64,000 bases of DNA, taken from assembly GCF_003007735.2 (NCBI RefSeq), contig NZ_PXNQ02000003.1:186001-250000 (forward strand), read 5' to 3'. The translations under genes were made by a program, and so were the position numbers. This stretch comes from Paracoccus methylarcula. GTDB lineage: Bacteria > Pseudomonadota > Alphaproteobacteria > Rhodobacterales > Rhodobacteraceae. Position 1 is the first letter of the stretch. Each line of letters opens with the position of its first letter. Below are positions 1 through 9,888 of the stretch, in pieces. The notes beneath the pieces were generated by a model. That model did not search any database, was not told where the DNA came from, and was given only the letters and a program-made list of their open reading frames with translations.

Positions 1-1233
1 CGCAATATCGGCCCGGCGGAACTGCTGGAATATGGCCGCAAGCTGAAGGGCGTGGTGCTGGAAGAGGGCTCGGTCGGCAGCCATGCCGCCATCGTGGCGC
101 GGGCGCTTGCCATACCGCTGGTCATCCATACCAGCCGCATCACCGCCGAGGCGCTGAACGGCGATCCGATCCTGGTCGATGGGGATCAGGGCATCGTGCA
201 TCTGCGTCCCGAGGAGAGCGTCGCCGCCGCCTTCCGCGACAACCTTGCCATGCAGGCCGAGGCACAGGACCGCTATGCCAGCCTGCGCAACCTGCCCGCC
301 ACCGGTACCTGCGGCACGACGATACAGCTTTACATGAATGCCGGGTTGATGGCCGACCTGCCCTCGCTGGAAGGATCGGGCGCCGAGGGCGTGGGGCTGT
401 TCCGGACCGAATTGCAGTTCCTGATCCGCAACCATGTGCCCCGCCGGGCGGAGCTGGCAAGGCTTTACCGCCATGTCATCGACAGCGCCAAGGGCAAACC
501 GGTCATGTTCCGCACGCTGGATATCGGTTCGGACAAGGTGCTGCCCTACATGAAGCCACAGGACGAACCAAATCCGGCGATGGGCTGGCGCGCCATCCGC
601 GTGGGCCTGGACAAGCGCGGCGTGCTGCGGATGCAGTTGCAATCGCTTATCCGCGCTTCGGCGGGATGCCCCCTGCATGTGATGTTCCCCTTCATTTCCG
701 ATATCACCGAATACGAGGCCGCCTATCGCATCCTGATGCATGAACTGGCCCGCGAACAGCGATTGGGCCATGACATGCCCAGCGATATCCGGGTGGGGGC
801 GATGCTGGAAACGCCCGCGCTGGCCTTTGCACCCAAGCGATTCTTCGAGATGTGCGACTTCATCTCGATCGGCGGCAACGACCTGAAGCAATTCTTCTTC
901 GCCGCCGACCGCGAGAACGAGCGTGTACGCCGGCGCTACGATACGCTCAGCGCGTCTTTCCTGATGCTGCTTCGGCAGATCGTCGCGCGCTGCGAAGAGG
1001 CACGCGTGCCGCTCTCTTTCTGCGGCGAGGATGCGGGCCGTCCGATCGAGGCGCTGACATTCGCCGCCCTGGGCATCAGGCGGCTCTCCATGCGCCCGGC
1101 CTCGATCGGGCCGGTCAAGCACCTGATCCGCCGCGTTTCGATCAGCGAATTGCGCCAGGTCATCGATGACGCCCAGGACTCGGGACTGACCAATTTGCGC
1201 CGTCCCATCACCGAATGGCTCGCGCGCCAATAA
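1..1233 (+). CDS. ptsP: Phosphoenolpyruvate-protein phosphotransferase PtsP (EI-Ntr), C-terminal part
   Basis: The reading frame is open from the first base, so the gene starts upstream of the window; 410 residues are visible. EI-Ntr takes phosphate from PEP and passes it to the NPr/EIIA-Ntr regulatory chain in the cytoplasm. Visible features: the mobile-domain motif G-S-H-A-A-I-V-A-R with the phosphorylated His at residue 28 of the partial product, followed by the PEP-utilising TIM barrel ending in S-F-C-G-E-D-A-G-R-P with the catalytic Cys at about residue 341. The G-G-x-x-S-H motif of sugar-PTS EI is E-G-S-V-G-S-H here, as in PtsP-type proteins. The N-terminal GAF domain that separates PtsP from sugar EI lies outside the window, so the PtsP call rests on overall sequence character. 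Confidence 0.9.
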   Translation, partial: RNIGPAELLEYGRKLKGVVLEEGSVGSHAAIVARALAIPLVIHTSRITAEALNGDPILVDGDQGIVHLRPEESVAAAFRDNLAMQAEAQDRYASLRNLPATGTCGTTIQLYMNAGLMADLPSLEGSGAEGVGLFRTELQFLIRNHVPRRAELARLYRHVIDSAKGKPVMFRTLDIGSDKVLPYMKPQDEPNPAMGWRAIRVGLDKRGVLRMQLQSLIRASAGCPLHVMFPFISDITEYEAAYRILMHELAREQRLGHDMPSDIRVGAMLETPALAFAPKRFFEMCDFISIGGNDLKQFFFAADRENERVRRRYDTLSASFLMLLRQIVARCEEARVPLSFCGEDAGRPIEALTFAALGIRRLSMRPASIGPVKHLIRRVSISELRQVIDDAQDSGLTNLRRPITEWLARQ

Positions 1234-1394
1234 GTGAACCTGCCCCGCTTCCATGCAAAACGACGTCAGGTTATTCTCTTCCAGGCCCACGGCACGGAAA
1301 CTCGCTGGCAGACCAGCGCGTTACCGCCTATACAGCTTGCTGCAATGCGGCGGTGTCCGTATGATAATCAGGTTTTTGGCATCGAAATCCACTC

Positions 1395-2941
1395 ATGAAG
1401 CGCAGACAATTTCTTAATGCCGCCAGTGCGCTGGCTGTCGGAGGCCAGATCGTGGCCACCAAGGCGCAAGCCCAGGGCGGCGCGGCCGAAGGGCCGTCTC
1501 CGATGCCTGATGTCTTCGGATTCGAAGAGGTCGCGGCGCTTGCGGCGGACCGGGCGACGCGCGTCTATACGCAGCCGGTCGCGGAACAGGTCGCAGTTTT
1601 GCCGATCTGAACTACGATCAATATCGGGCAATCCGGTTCCGCCCCGAGATGGATCCGCTGAAGGGGAGCGGAGGATTCGCCCTGGATCTCCTGCCACCGG
1701 GGGCGATCTTCTACGAGCCGGTGAATATCAGCATTGTCCGTAACGGAGTGCCGCAAAAGCTGGGCTTTGATCCGCATATGCTGGAATTCGATCCGTCGCA
1801 TTTCCCCGACGGCGCCGATCTGGAAACCAGGGGCGATATGGGATGGTCGGGATTTCGCCTGCGCACGATGCTGAACAAGCCGGGCGTGATGGACGAATTC
1901 CTGGTCTTCCAGGGCGCCACATATTTCCGCGCCGTGGCGCGGGGGACGCTTTACGGGCTTTCCGGGCGCGGACTCGCCATCAAGACCGGCAGCCCCGATG
2001 GCGAGGAGTTCCCGCTTTTCACCGATTTCTGGATTCATGAACCGACCGAGACCACCGGCTCGATCCGCATTCACGCGATGCTTGACAGCAAATCCGTGAC
2101 CGGGGCCTACCAGTTCGACGTCAATCCCGGTGCTGTCACCATGATGAAGACCCGGGTCGCGCTATTCCCCCGGGTCGACCTGCGCGAGACCGGCCTAGCA
2201 CCCCTGACGTCGATGTTCTGGTTCGGTCCGGCCGGGCGGCGCGGGGTGGATGATTATCGTCCCGCCGTCCATGACAGCGACGGGCTGCAAATGCATACGG
2301 GTGCCGGGCAGGCTTTGTGGCGCAGCCTGTCTTCGCCTGCGAAATTGCAGATCGCATCATTCGTCGACCGCGATCCCAGGGGATTCGGCCTGATCCAGCG
2401 CAAGCGCGATTTCGAGGATTACGAGGATGCAGAGGCCCTGTATCATCTGCGCCCCTCGGCCTGGATCGAGCCGGAGGGAGCATGGGGCGAGGGCGAAATC
2501 CGGCTGGTCGAGATCCCGGTCGAAAACGAGTTCAACGACAATATCGTCAGCTACTGGGTCCCGAAGGAGCCGATGGTGAAAGACAAGCGGCATGAATTCA
2601 GCTATCGGCTCAGCTTTGCCGCGCTGCCGCCCAACGACCTGCCGCTTGCGAAGATCCGGCAGGTGCGATCCGGCCGGTCGATCAATTCAGACAGCATGCG
2701 CAGCTTCATCGTGGATTTCGACCTGCCGCTCTTCACGGAAGAGATGCCCGAATCCAAGGTGACCACTTCGACAGGCGACATCGTCCATGCCTATCTGAAG
2801 CCCCTGCCGGATCAGCAAGTCCTGCGGCTGGCCTTCGAATACGAACCCGGCAATGCGCAATTGGCCGATCTTCAGGCCGTGCTGACCAGCAAGGACGGTG
2901 TCGCGCTCAGCGAAACCTGGATGACACGTTGGACAGTATGA
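1395..2941 (+). CDS. opgG: Periplasmic glucan biosynthesis protein OpgG/OpgD (frameshifted in this sequence)
   Basis: OpgG/OpgD proteins act in the periplasm in making osmoregulated periplasmic glucans. The start at 1395 gives a Tat-type signal (M-K-R-R-Q-F-L-N, then a hydrophobic stretch to A-Q-A-Q). That frame stops at 1610. The rest of the protein is open in another frame, recognisable from L-N-Y-D-Q-Y-R-A-I-R-F at about 1607 to the stop at 2941, with family blocks G-L-S-G-R-G-L-A-I, S-V-T-G-A-Y and H-D-S-D-G-L. Span 1547 nt is one base short of a multiple of three; one extra T in the T4 run at 1597-1600 restores a 515-residue protein. The stop overlaps the opgH start by 4 nt. A Tat signal favours OpgD-like export, but the position before opgH favours the opgG role; the two paralogues cannot be separated here. 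Confidence 0.85.
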
Positions 2942-5031
2942 TCGCCATCGCCGCGCAAGAGCATCTCGCGCCATCCCCGATGCCGCCCGAAGCGCCGTTG
3001 GACATGCCGGTGCAGGATTTCCGTGCACCGCCCCCCGCCGGCCCGCGCCGCAGCCGCGACGGATTGCGGGTCTGGCTGGCCAGAACGGTCGCTTTCGGCG
3101 GCACCATCGCCCTGGCCGCGTTCGGTTTCTTCCAGATGCTGACCGCGTTCGGGGACAAGCCGACACCGATGCAGTTGATGCTGCTTGCGCTTTTCGTGCC
3201 GACATTCGCCTGGATCGGCTTCAGCTTCTGCGCCACGCTTGCCGGCCCGCTCGCCCCCCGTCCCGGAACCCCGGCCCAGCCCGGCAAGGCGAAAGTCGCG
3301 GTGGTCATGCCAATCTACCACGAGGACGCCTCGACCAGTATCGGGCTGCTGACGGCGCTGGCGCGCGAGCTTGAACAGGAGGGCATGGCGGACAGGGCAG
3401 AGATTTTCGTGCTGTCGGACACACGCGATCCGGCGGTGGCGGTAAACGAAACGCTGGCGGTCGCCGCCGCGCGCGAGATGTCCCCCCTGCCCTTCTGGTA
3501 TCGGCGGCGGGAAACGAATACCGACCGCAAATCCGGAAATATCGCCGAGTTCCTGCGCAGATGGGGCGGTCGCTACGATCAGATGGTGGTCCTGGATGCA
3601 GACAGCGTGCTGAGCGGGGAAACCGTCAGGGCCCTGTCGGCCCGGATGGAGGCCTCGCCCGACCTCGGGCTGATCCAGACCATGCCGGTGCTGATTGGTG
3701 GAGAGACGATCTTTGCCCGCCTGACCCAATTCGCGGGCCGCGTCTATGGCCCGATGATCGCCCGCGGAGTCGCGGCCTGGTCCGGGAATACCGGAAACTA
3801 CTGGGGACATAACGCGATCATCCGCATCAGCGCCTTCGCGCAATGCTGCGGCTTGCCGAGACTGCCCGGCAAGGCCCCCTTTGGCGGCTCGATCCTCAGC
3901 CATGACTTCGTCGAGGCGGCGGCATTGTGCCGGGCGGGCTGGAAGGTCCGGCTGGATTACGATCTGCGCGGCAGCTACGAGGGCTGCCCGCCGACATTGC
4001 TGGACATGGCGGTGCGTGAGCGGCGTTGGGCCCAGGGCAATCTCCAGCATCTCAGCCTGATCGGCATGCGCGGCACCCGCGCCATCAGCGGGGCGCATTT
4101 CGCCATCGGCATATTGGGCTTCCTGATGAGTCCGATCTGGCTTGCCCTGATCCTTGTCGGGCTGGTCCTCTCTGCCACGGTGCTTCTGTCCACGCCGGAA
4201 TATTTCCCGAACGCCTACCAGCTTTTCCCCGACTGGCCGGTTTTCGACTCCCGCCGGATGCTCTGGCTCTTTGCGATCGCCATGGGCCTCCTGTTGCTGC
4301 CCAAGCTCTTCGGCATCCTTCGCGCATGGTCCCGCCCGCTGGCGAAGAATTCGGGCGGTCCGGTGCATATCTTCGCCAGCGCGCTGTTCGAGGTCATACT
4401 CTCGGCCCTGATCGCTCCGGTGCAGATGCTGACCCAGACACGGCAGATCTACGAGATCCTTTGCGGCCGGGACAGCGGATGGAAGGCACAGACCCGTGCC
4501 GGATCGATGCCCGCCTGGCGCGTCGTGCTGAGCCGCCACTGGGCCCATGTCGTCCTGGGCCTGGGGACATTGATCGTGCTGGCGGAGTTTTCGCCCCAGC
4601 AATTGATCTGGCTGTCGCCGATCCTTGCCGGGCTGATCCTGTCGCCGCTCACATCGCGTCTCTCGGCCAGCCCGGTCTTTGGCCGATGGGCCCGCATGCG
4701 CGGGCTCCTGGTAACCCCGGAAGAGCGTGAAACGCCGCCGATCATAGCGGATGCGCAGGCAATGACCCGCCGCCTTCCCCGTCCCGTCGACGGGATCGAG
4801 TCGATCCTTCGCCTTGGCCGGGACCCCGAGCTCATGGCCCGGCATATCGCCATGCTGCCCGCAGAAATCGATCGTCCTGCAGCCGAGAATCTGGCCAGCA
4901 TCACCGCCGAAGCCAAGATCGCCAATGCGGCGAGCCAATCGCAGGCATTGGATTTTCTGAACCAAACCGAAGCGGATGCGTTGGTGTCCAGCAAGAGCCT
5001 GCTGACACTTTGGAGCCGTCTGCCCGCATGA
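2938..5031 (+). CDS. opgH: Glucans biosynthesis glucosyltransferase OpgH
   Basis: Inner-membrane glycosyltransferase (GT2 family) that builds the glucan backbone from UDP-glucose. ATG at 2938 overlaps the opgG stop as ATGA and is preferred over an in-frame TTG at 2929; this gives 697 residues. Visible: two N-terminal membrane segments, then the GT2 domain beginning V-A-V-V-M-P-I-Y-H-E, the metal-binding D-A-D at about residues 220-222, a L-S-H-D-F acid motif and R-R-W-A-Q at about 362-366, then several C-terminal membrane segments. The family pattern is complete with no disruption. It is translationally coupled on both sides (opgG and opgC). Confidence 0.95.
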   Translation: MIAIAAQEHLAPSPMPPEAPLDMPVQDFRAPPPAGPRRSRDGLRVWLARTVAFGGTIALAAFGFFQMLTAFGDKPTPMQLMLLALFVPTFAWIGFSFCATLAGPLAPRPGTPAQPGKAKVAVVMPIYHEDASTSIGLLTALARELEQEGMADRAEIFVLSDTRDPAVAVNETLAVAAAREMSPLPFWYRRRETNTDRKSGNIAEFLRRWGGRYDQMVVLDADSVLSGETVRALSARMEASPDLGLIQTMPVLIGGETIFARLTQFAGRVYGPMIARGVAAWSGNTGNYWGHNAIIRISAFAQCCGLPRLPGKAPFGGSILSHDFVEAAALCRAGWKVRLDYDLRGSYEGCPPTLLDMAVRERRWAQGNLQHLSLIGMRGTRAISGAHFAIGILGFLMSPIWLALILVGLVLSATVLLSTPEYFPNAYQLFPDWPVFDSRRMLWLFAIAMGLLLLPKLFGILRAWSRPLAKNSGGPVHIFASALFEVILSALIAPVQMLTQTRQIYEILCGRDSGWKAQTRAGSMPAWRVVLSRHWAHVVLGLGTLIVLAEFSPQQLIWLSPILAGLILSPLTSRLSASPVFGRWARMRGLLVTPEERETPPIIADAQAMTRRLPRPVDGIESILRLGRDPELMARHIAMLPAEIDRPAAENLASITAEAKIANAASQSQALDFLNQTEADALVSSKSLLTLWSRLPA

Positions 5032-6194
5032 AACGAATAATAGCACTGGACATGCTGCGCGGCTATGCGCTGGTCTGCATCATGGTCGATCACATGCCGC
5101 GCTCGGTATTGCGCGAGACCACGCTCGGAAATTTCGCGGTATTCGATGCCGCCGAGCTCTTCGTGCTGCTGTCCGGGTTTCTCGTCGGGCTGGTCTGGAA
5201 GACGGTCGAGGAAAAACAGGGCCGCCGTGCCGCGCAATGGCGCTTCACCCGCCGCGCCTTCGAGGTCTGGCGTGCGCTGGTGATCGGTGGAATCGTCATG
5301 GCCCTGCTATCGGCCGGGCTCCTGGCGATGGGGATGAAGCATACCGCGATCTGGAACCAATATGCGATCTGGGTCATCGAGAACCCGCTCGGATATCTGG
5401 GAACCCTGGCAACCATGTGGCTGCAGCCGAACCTTCTGGACGTGCTGGCAGTCTATGTGGTTCTCATCGCCTCGGCGCCGCTTCTTGTTCCCGTCCTGCT
5501 TCGCTGGCCTCTGCTTTTCGCCGCGGCATCGCTGATCACCTGGTGGTTCGCACCCGAGTTCAACAAGATGATCCCGAACCATCGCGGCAACGGGCTGCTG
5601 TTCAATCCGTTCGGCTGGCAGATGCTTTTCTATACGGGCACGGCAATGGCCCTGTTCAGGCATCGCTTCATGCCGGTCCTGCTGCGCCACAGGCACCTGT
5701 TGACCGCGCTCTCCATCGGCATGTTCACATTTGGCGCGGCGATCGTCATCGCGGTCAAGTTCGGCGAGACCGCCCTGCCCGTTCGGGAAGCGTTGAAACA
5801 GGTCTATGGCGTCATCGTCAAATGGCACCTGGATGGCACACGCTATCTTGCGATCCTCGCCGCCAGCTGGCTGATCGCCGTACCGTTGAGCAACCCGATG
5901 GAACGGTTGGCCGCAAGCCGCCCTGGTGTCGCGTTGCAGCAGATCGGGCGCGGCGGGCTCTGGTCATTCGTCATGTGCGTTCTTCTGTCCGTGATCGGCG
6001 ATGCGCTGCAACAGAATCCGCCCGATCAGTTCTTCCTGCGCAAGCTGGGCATCGATTTCCTGGTTGTCCTGGCCTTGTGGTCGCTCTCGGTTCTCTGGCT
6101 GACTTATGGCGCACCACGTCAAAAGGCGCCGCACGCCAAGCGCGGGCCGTGGCAAGCGCCCCCATGCAGGACGACCAGCCCATCAAGGCGGTGA
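5028..6194 (+). CDS. opgC: OpgC-family acyltransferase (glucan succinylation)
   Basis: Predicted polytopic inner-membrane acyltransferase of the OpgC family, which in relatives adds succinyl groups to periplasmic glucans. ATG at 5028 overlaps the opgH stop (ATGA), giving 388 residues; the upstream in-frame ATG at 5010 would intrude into opgH and is less likely. The N terminus R-I-I-A-L-D-M-L-R-G and the following D-H-M-P plus F-V-L-L-S-G-F-L-V-G are typical of acyltransferase-3/OpgC proteins. About ten hydrophobic segments follow. Known family: in Rhodobacter sphaeroides the opg locus contains opgC with opgG and opgH. The C terminus is basic and proline-rich, with no recognisable domain. Confidence 0.88.
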   Translation: MKRIIALDMLRGYALVCIMVDHMPRSVLRETTLGNFAVFDAAELFVLLSGFLVGLVWKTVEEKQGRRAAQWRFTRRAFEVWRALVIGGIVMALLSAGLLAMGMKHTAIWNQYAIWVIENPLGYLGTLATMWLQPNLLDVLAVYVVLIASAPLLVPVLLRWPLLFAAASLITWWFAPEFNKMIPNHRGNGLLFNPFGWQMLFYTGTAMALFRHRFMPVLLRHRHLLTALSIGMFTFGAAIVIAVKFGETALPVREALKQVYGVIVKWHLDGTRYLAILAASWLIAVPLSNPMERLAASRPGVALQQIGRGGLWSFVMCVLLSVIGDALQQNPPDQFFLRKLGIDFLVVLALWSLSVLWLTYGAPRQKAPHAKRGPWQAPPCRTTSPSRR

Positions 6195-6475
6195 GCATGA
6201 AACCCCGTCCGGCCCAGAGACCGGGCAAACCGGTTTGCCCGGATCCGCTTCAGCCAGTCAATCAACGGGCTTGACGGATATTCCCCGTAATCGTCGCGCC
6301 ACGCGCAGAATATACCTGCCCTCATCTATCAAGTCGGCGATGGCTGGATCGCAGCATTCTGCGAAAAGCGCTCGTGCCTGACGTCCGCATATCAGTGGAT
6401 GATGGAATCAAGGCAAGATCGAACCAACCAGTTTTTGCTTAATACGCGAGGTGAAGCTGCTAAAGTCGCGGCAAG

Positions 6476-8356
6476 ATGACCAGATCCTCGCCTCAACTCG
6501 CGGATGACACGCTGGAAAGCCGCAAGGGCGGCCTTGGCCGGATACTGCCCCTCTGCGGCGTTCTTGCCCTTTGCATCGCCCTGCCGGGTTTCGGCATCGG
6601 TCCGCTGACGAATTACTACCTGTCGGAAAGCAAGGCTCGTGGCGACAGCACGATGAAGCTGGCCGTGGCAACGCTGGACGGAGAGCTTGCCCGATACGAG
6701 CGGCTGCCGCAGCTTCTGGCCCAGCAGCCGATCCTGCGAGAGGTGATCTCGTATCCGGACGATCAGGGGATCGCACGGGCGGCTAACGCATATCTGAAGG
6801 ACGTGAATGCCCTGCTGGAATCGTCCGATCTATATGTCATGAGGCCCGACGGCTTGACCGTGGCCGCCAGCAATTACGATTCCGACATGCCCTTCATCGG
6901 GCAGAATTTCTCGTACCGCCCCTATTTCGACGATGCGCTGGCGGGCGGGTTGGGGCGCTTCTTCGGGTTGGGCACGACTTCGTATCGCCGGGGCTATTAT
7001 TTCGCCGCACCGATCCGGGAAAATGGCAAGGTGATCGGTGTCGTGACCCAGAAGATCGATCTGGCTCAGCTTGAGGACAGTTGGAGGGCGTCGGGATATG
7101 AAATCATCGTGACCGATCCCGAAGGAGTCATCTTCCTTTCGACCCGTGCGAACTGGACCTATTACTCGCTCGCCCCGCTCAGCGCCTCGATGTTGCGGCG
7201 GTCTCGCGAGACTCAACGATATGCCCGGACCGAAATCGGAACCCTGCCGCTGGAAGAGGCGGGAGACGCGAATGGCCATCCACTCGTCACCATTGACGAG
7301 AACGGCAGGACGCGGACCTTCATGATGATCGGGCAAGAGATGCCGGAGGCCGGATGGACCGTGCGGGTGCTGGTCGACACCGCCTCGGCCCGGCGGCAGG
7401 CCTGGGCCATGGCGCTGATCGCGATGCTGGCGATCGTCGTCGCGACGCTGGCCGCCGCGATTCTTGTCCAGCGCCGCAATCGCGGACGGGAACGGGCGGC
7501 CTATCAGCGCGCGACACAAGCCCTGCTGGAACGGCGCGTGGCAGAGCGCACGGCCGAGCTGGGCAGTGTCAACCAGCAGCTGAAGGGCGAAGTGGAGGAG
7601 CGGCGGGCAGCCGAGATGGAATTGCGGCGCACACAGCGGCGGCTGGTTCAATCCGCGAAACTGGCGGCGATCGGACAGATGTCGGCCGCGCTGAGCCACG
7701 AATTCAACCAGCCGCTTGGCGCGGTACGCAATTTCGCCGACAATGCCGAAACCTATATGCAGCGGCAACGCTATGACGAGGCGCGCAAGAATATCGTCCG
7801 CATCCAGGGTCTGGCCGACCGCATGGCCGAGATCAGCCGCACATTGCGGAATTTCGCCCGCAAACCGCGGCAGCGTCTCGAACCGGTCGAGCTGTCGGGA
7901 CTGGTTCGAGACAGTGTCGAAGTCATCTCCTGGCGGCTCAAGGGCAGCCCGGCGAAAATCTCGGTCGATGACATCCCCGATGGGCTTGCGGTCGTGGCCG
8001 AGCCGGTGCGATTGCAGCAGGTTCTCGTGAATTTGATGGCCAATGCCCTGGATGCCCTGGACGGCTTGGAAGATCCCCAAATCGGGATAACCGTGAAATG
8101 CGAGGGCAAGGCAGTAACGTTGACGGTCGCCGATAACGGACCGGGGATTCCTGCCGAATTGCAGGAAAGGATCTTCGATCCGTTCTTCTCGACCAAGGGC
8201 GTCGGGCAGGGGCTGGGACTTGGCCTGTCGATCTCCTACAATATCATCCGGGATTTCGGCGGCGAATTGCGATTGTGCGATGCACCCGGCGGCGGCGCGA
8301 TCTTTCATATCGAGCTGCCCGCCCCGCCGGTCGGCGAAGATGAGGCGGCGGCATGA
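6476..8356 (+). CDS. dctB: C4-dicarboxylate-type sensor histidine kinase DctB
   Basis: Membrane sensor kinase of 626 residues. Order of domains: an N-terminal membrane segment (about 25-45), a large periplasmic double-Cache-like sensor (about 46-300), a second membrane segment (about 305-325), a coiled linker rich in Arg and Glu, and the HisKA/HATPase core. The H-box is [10 protein letters not shown] with the phosphorylated His at about residue 408; the N-box is L-M-A-N-A-L-D and the G boxes are D-N-G-P-G-I-P and G-L-G-L-G-L-S. The F-N-Q-P-L-G variant is typical of DctB-type kinases. The ligand is not proven: the neighbour is a TAXI-type TRAP transporter, not DctA or DctPQM. The stop overlaps dctD (ATGA). 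Confidence 0.92.
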   Translation: MTRSSPQLADDTLESRKGGLGRILPLCGVLALCIALPGFGIGPLTNYYLSESKARGDSTMKLAVATLDGELARYERLPQLLAQQPILREVISYPDDQGIARAANAYLKDVNALLESSDLYVMRPDGLTVAASNYDSDMPFIGQNFSYRPYFDDALAGGLGRFFGLGTTSYRRGYYFAAPIRENGKVIGVVTQKIDLAQLEDSWRASGYEIIVTDPEGVIFLSTRANWTYYSLAPLSASMLRRSRETQRYARTEIGTLPLEEAGDANGHPLVTIDENGRTRTFMMIGQEMPEAGWTVRVLVDTASARRQAWAMALIAMLAIVVATLAAAILVQRRNRGRERAAYQRATQALLERRVAERTAELGSVNQQLKGEVEERRAAEMELRRTQRRLVQSAKLAAIGQMSAALSHEFNQPLGAVRNFADNAETYMQRQRYDEARKNIVRIQGLADRMAEISRTLRNFARKPRQRLEPVELSGLVRDSVEVISWRLKGSPAKISVDDIPDGLAVVAEPVRLQQVLVNLMANALDALDGLEDPQIGITVKCEGKAVTLTVADNGPGIPAELQERIFDPFFSTKGVGQGLGLGLSISYNIIRDFGGELRLCDAPGGGAIFHIELPAPPVGEDEAAA

Positions 8357-9705
8357 GCGGACGTGTATTGTTGATCGACGACGAAGACGACATTCGCCTG
8401 TCGATGGAGCAATCCCTGGACCTCGCCGGCTTCGATGTCGAAAGTTTCTCAGATGCTCAATCCGCATTGGAACTGGTCAATTTCGGCTTTCGCGGGATTG
8501 TCGTCACCGATATCCGCATGCCCGGCATCGATGGCCTGACCTTGATGAACCGCGTGGCCGAGATCGATTCCGAGATCCCGGTCATTCTGGTCACCGGGCA
8601 TGGCGATATCCAGTTGGCGGTGCGGGCCATGCATGAAGGCGCGCATGATTTCCTGGAAAAGCCCTTTCAGGCGCAGCAATTGGCGGATATCGCGAAGCGC
8701 GCGATGGATTTCCGGCGGATCGTCCTTGAAAACCGGGTTCTGCGCGCTGCGGCCGGTCAGGCCGATGACCTTGAGATACGGCTGATCGGGCGCTCGAACG
8801 CGATGGTTGACCTGCGCCGCCGCATGCGAACCATTGGACCGACAGAGGCCGATGTCCTGGTCATCGGCGAAACCGGCGTCGGAAAAGAGATCGTGGCCCG
8901 CGCCCTGCACGATCTGTCGCCCCGCGCGACAAAACCGTTCATCTCCATCGACTGCGCGGCCTTGCCGGCAAGCCTGATCGAATCCGAGCTGTTCGGGCAT
9001 GAACCGGGCGCGTTCGCCGGCGCCATGCGCGAGCGTTACGGCAAGTTCGAGCATGCGCAGGGCGGAACGATCCTGCTGGACGAGATCGCCTCCATGCCGA
9101 TCGCTGTGCAGGGAAAATTTCTCAGGGTGATCGAGAACCGGGTCATTACCCGCCTTGGATCGCATGACGAACGCCCGCTGGACGTGCGCTTCATCGCCAC
9201 CTCGCGCTCCCCGCTCGAGGAAGAGGTTGCAGCCGGCCGCTTCCGGGCGGATCTTTTTTACAGGCTGAATGTCGTTACCCTCATCATTCCTCCGCTTTCC
9301 GACCGGCGTGAGGATATCCCGCTGCTGTTCAGCAAGCTGGTGCAGGAGGCTGCCTCGAGATATCGCCGCGAGCCGCCGGCGATCTCGCCGCGGCTGATCA
9401 GCCAGGTGAATGCCGCCAGATGGCCGGGCAATGTCCGCGAGCTGCGCAACGCCGCGGATCGCTATGCCCTGGGTGTAGCCCTGCAGCCCGCCGCCGACGC
9501 GGACCAGGAACCCATGCGCCTCGCCGATCAGGTGGCAGAGTTCGAACGCAATGTCCTGATCGGCGCATTGCTGAGCCATGGCGGCAAGTTGAAACCGGTT
9601 TACGAATCGCTCGGATTGTCGCGTAAATCGCTTTACGAGAAGATGCAGAAACACGGCATCGACAAGAAGCAACTCGGCATCGAGGCCGAGGATCAGGACG
9701 ACTGA
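8353..9705 (+). CDS. dctD: DctD-type response regulator with AAA+ domain (GAFTGA altered to GAFAGA)
   Basis: Cytoplasmic response regulator, 450 residues, coupled to dctB by a 4-nt overlap. Receiver domain with the phospho-acceptor Asp at about residue 53 (V-V-T-D-I-R-M-P-G) and the conserved Lys in L-E-K-P-F. AAA+ domain with Walker A G-E-T-G-V-G-K-E from about residue 172 and Walker B I-L-L-D-E-I. C-terminal Fis-type HTH (L-G-L-S-R-K-S-L-Y-E-K-M). The sigma-54 contact loop, normally G-A-F-T-G-A, is G-A-F-A-G-A at about residues 219-224. The Thr is generally important for sigma-54 engagement, so this protein may work in a modified way. No convincing -24/-12 promoter was seen before the downstream transporter. 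Confidence 0.9.
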   Translation: MSGRVLLIDDEDDIRLSMEQSLDLAGFDVESFSDAQSALELVNFGFRGIVVTDIRMPGIDGLTLMNRVAEIDSEIPVILVTGHGDIQLAVRAMHEGAHDFLEKPFQAQQLADIAKRAMDFRRIVLENRVLRAAAGQADDLEIRLIGRSNAMVDLRRRMRTIGPTEADVLVIGETGVGKEIVARALHDLSPRATKPFISIDCAALPASLIESELFGHEPGAFAGAMRERYGKFEHAQGGTILLDEIASMPIAVQGKFLRVIENRVITRLGSHDERPLDVRFIATSRSPLEEEVAAGRFRADLFYRLNVVTLIIPPLSDRREDIPLLFSKLVQEAASRYRREPPAISPRLISQVNAARWPGNVRELRNAADRYALGVALQPAADADQEPMRLADQVAEFERNVLIGALLSHGGKLKPVYESLGLSRKSLYEKMQKHGIDKKQLGIEAEDQDD

Positions 9706-9888
9706 TGGGAAGAAGTCGGAACACGGCGTCGCCCCAATGTTACCATATCCACCCATTGCTGCGTTGCGGCAGCGTTTTCTCGCGCTGAACGCGGTCAGAT
9801 TGCTTGCCGCAAAAGGGGGCGGACTGCTTTCCAGAATGCACGTCACGGGTATCTGCCCGTGGAACTGTTGCATTTCGGGAGGAAACAA

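Noticed and set aside
1395..2941. Programmed ribosomal frameshift in opgG
   Set aside because: There is a T4 run but the same kind of one-base loss appears in several unrelated genes, so an assembly error is simpler.
2872..5046. Long minus-strand open frame of 724 codons opposite opgH
   Set aside because: It is a mirror of the high-GC opgH frame, has Gln/Arg/Asp-rich composition, no family motif and no ribosome site; opgH carries all glycosyltransferase signatures.
9706..9888. Sigma-54 promoter before the TAXI binding-protein gene
   Set aside because: The best candidate (GTGGAACTGTTGCA) has GG and GC separated by 7 nt and not 10; no correctly spaced pair was found.
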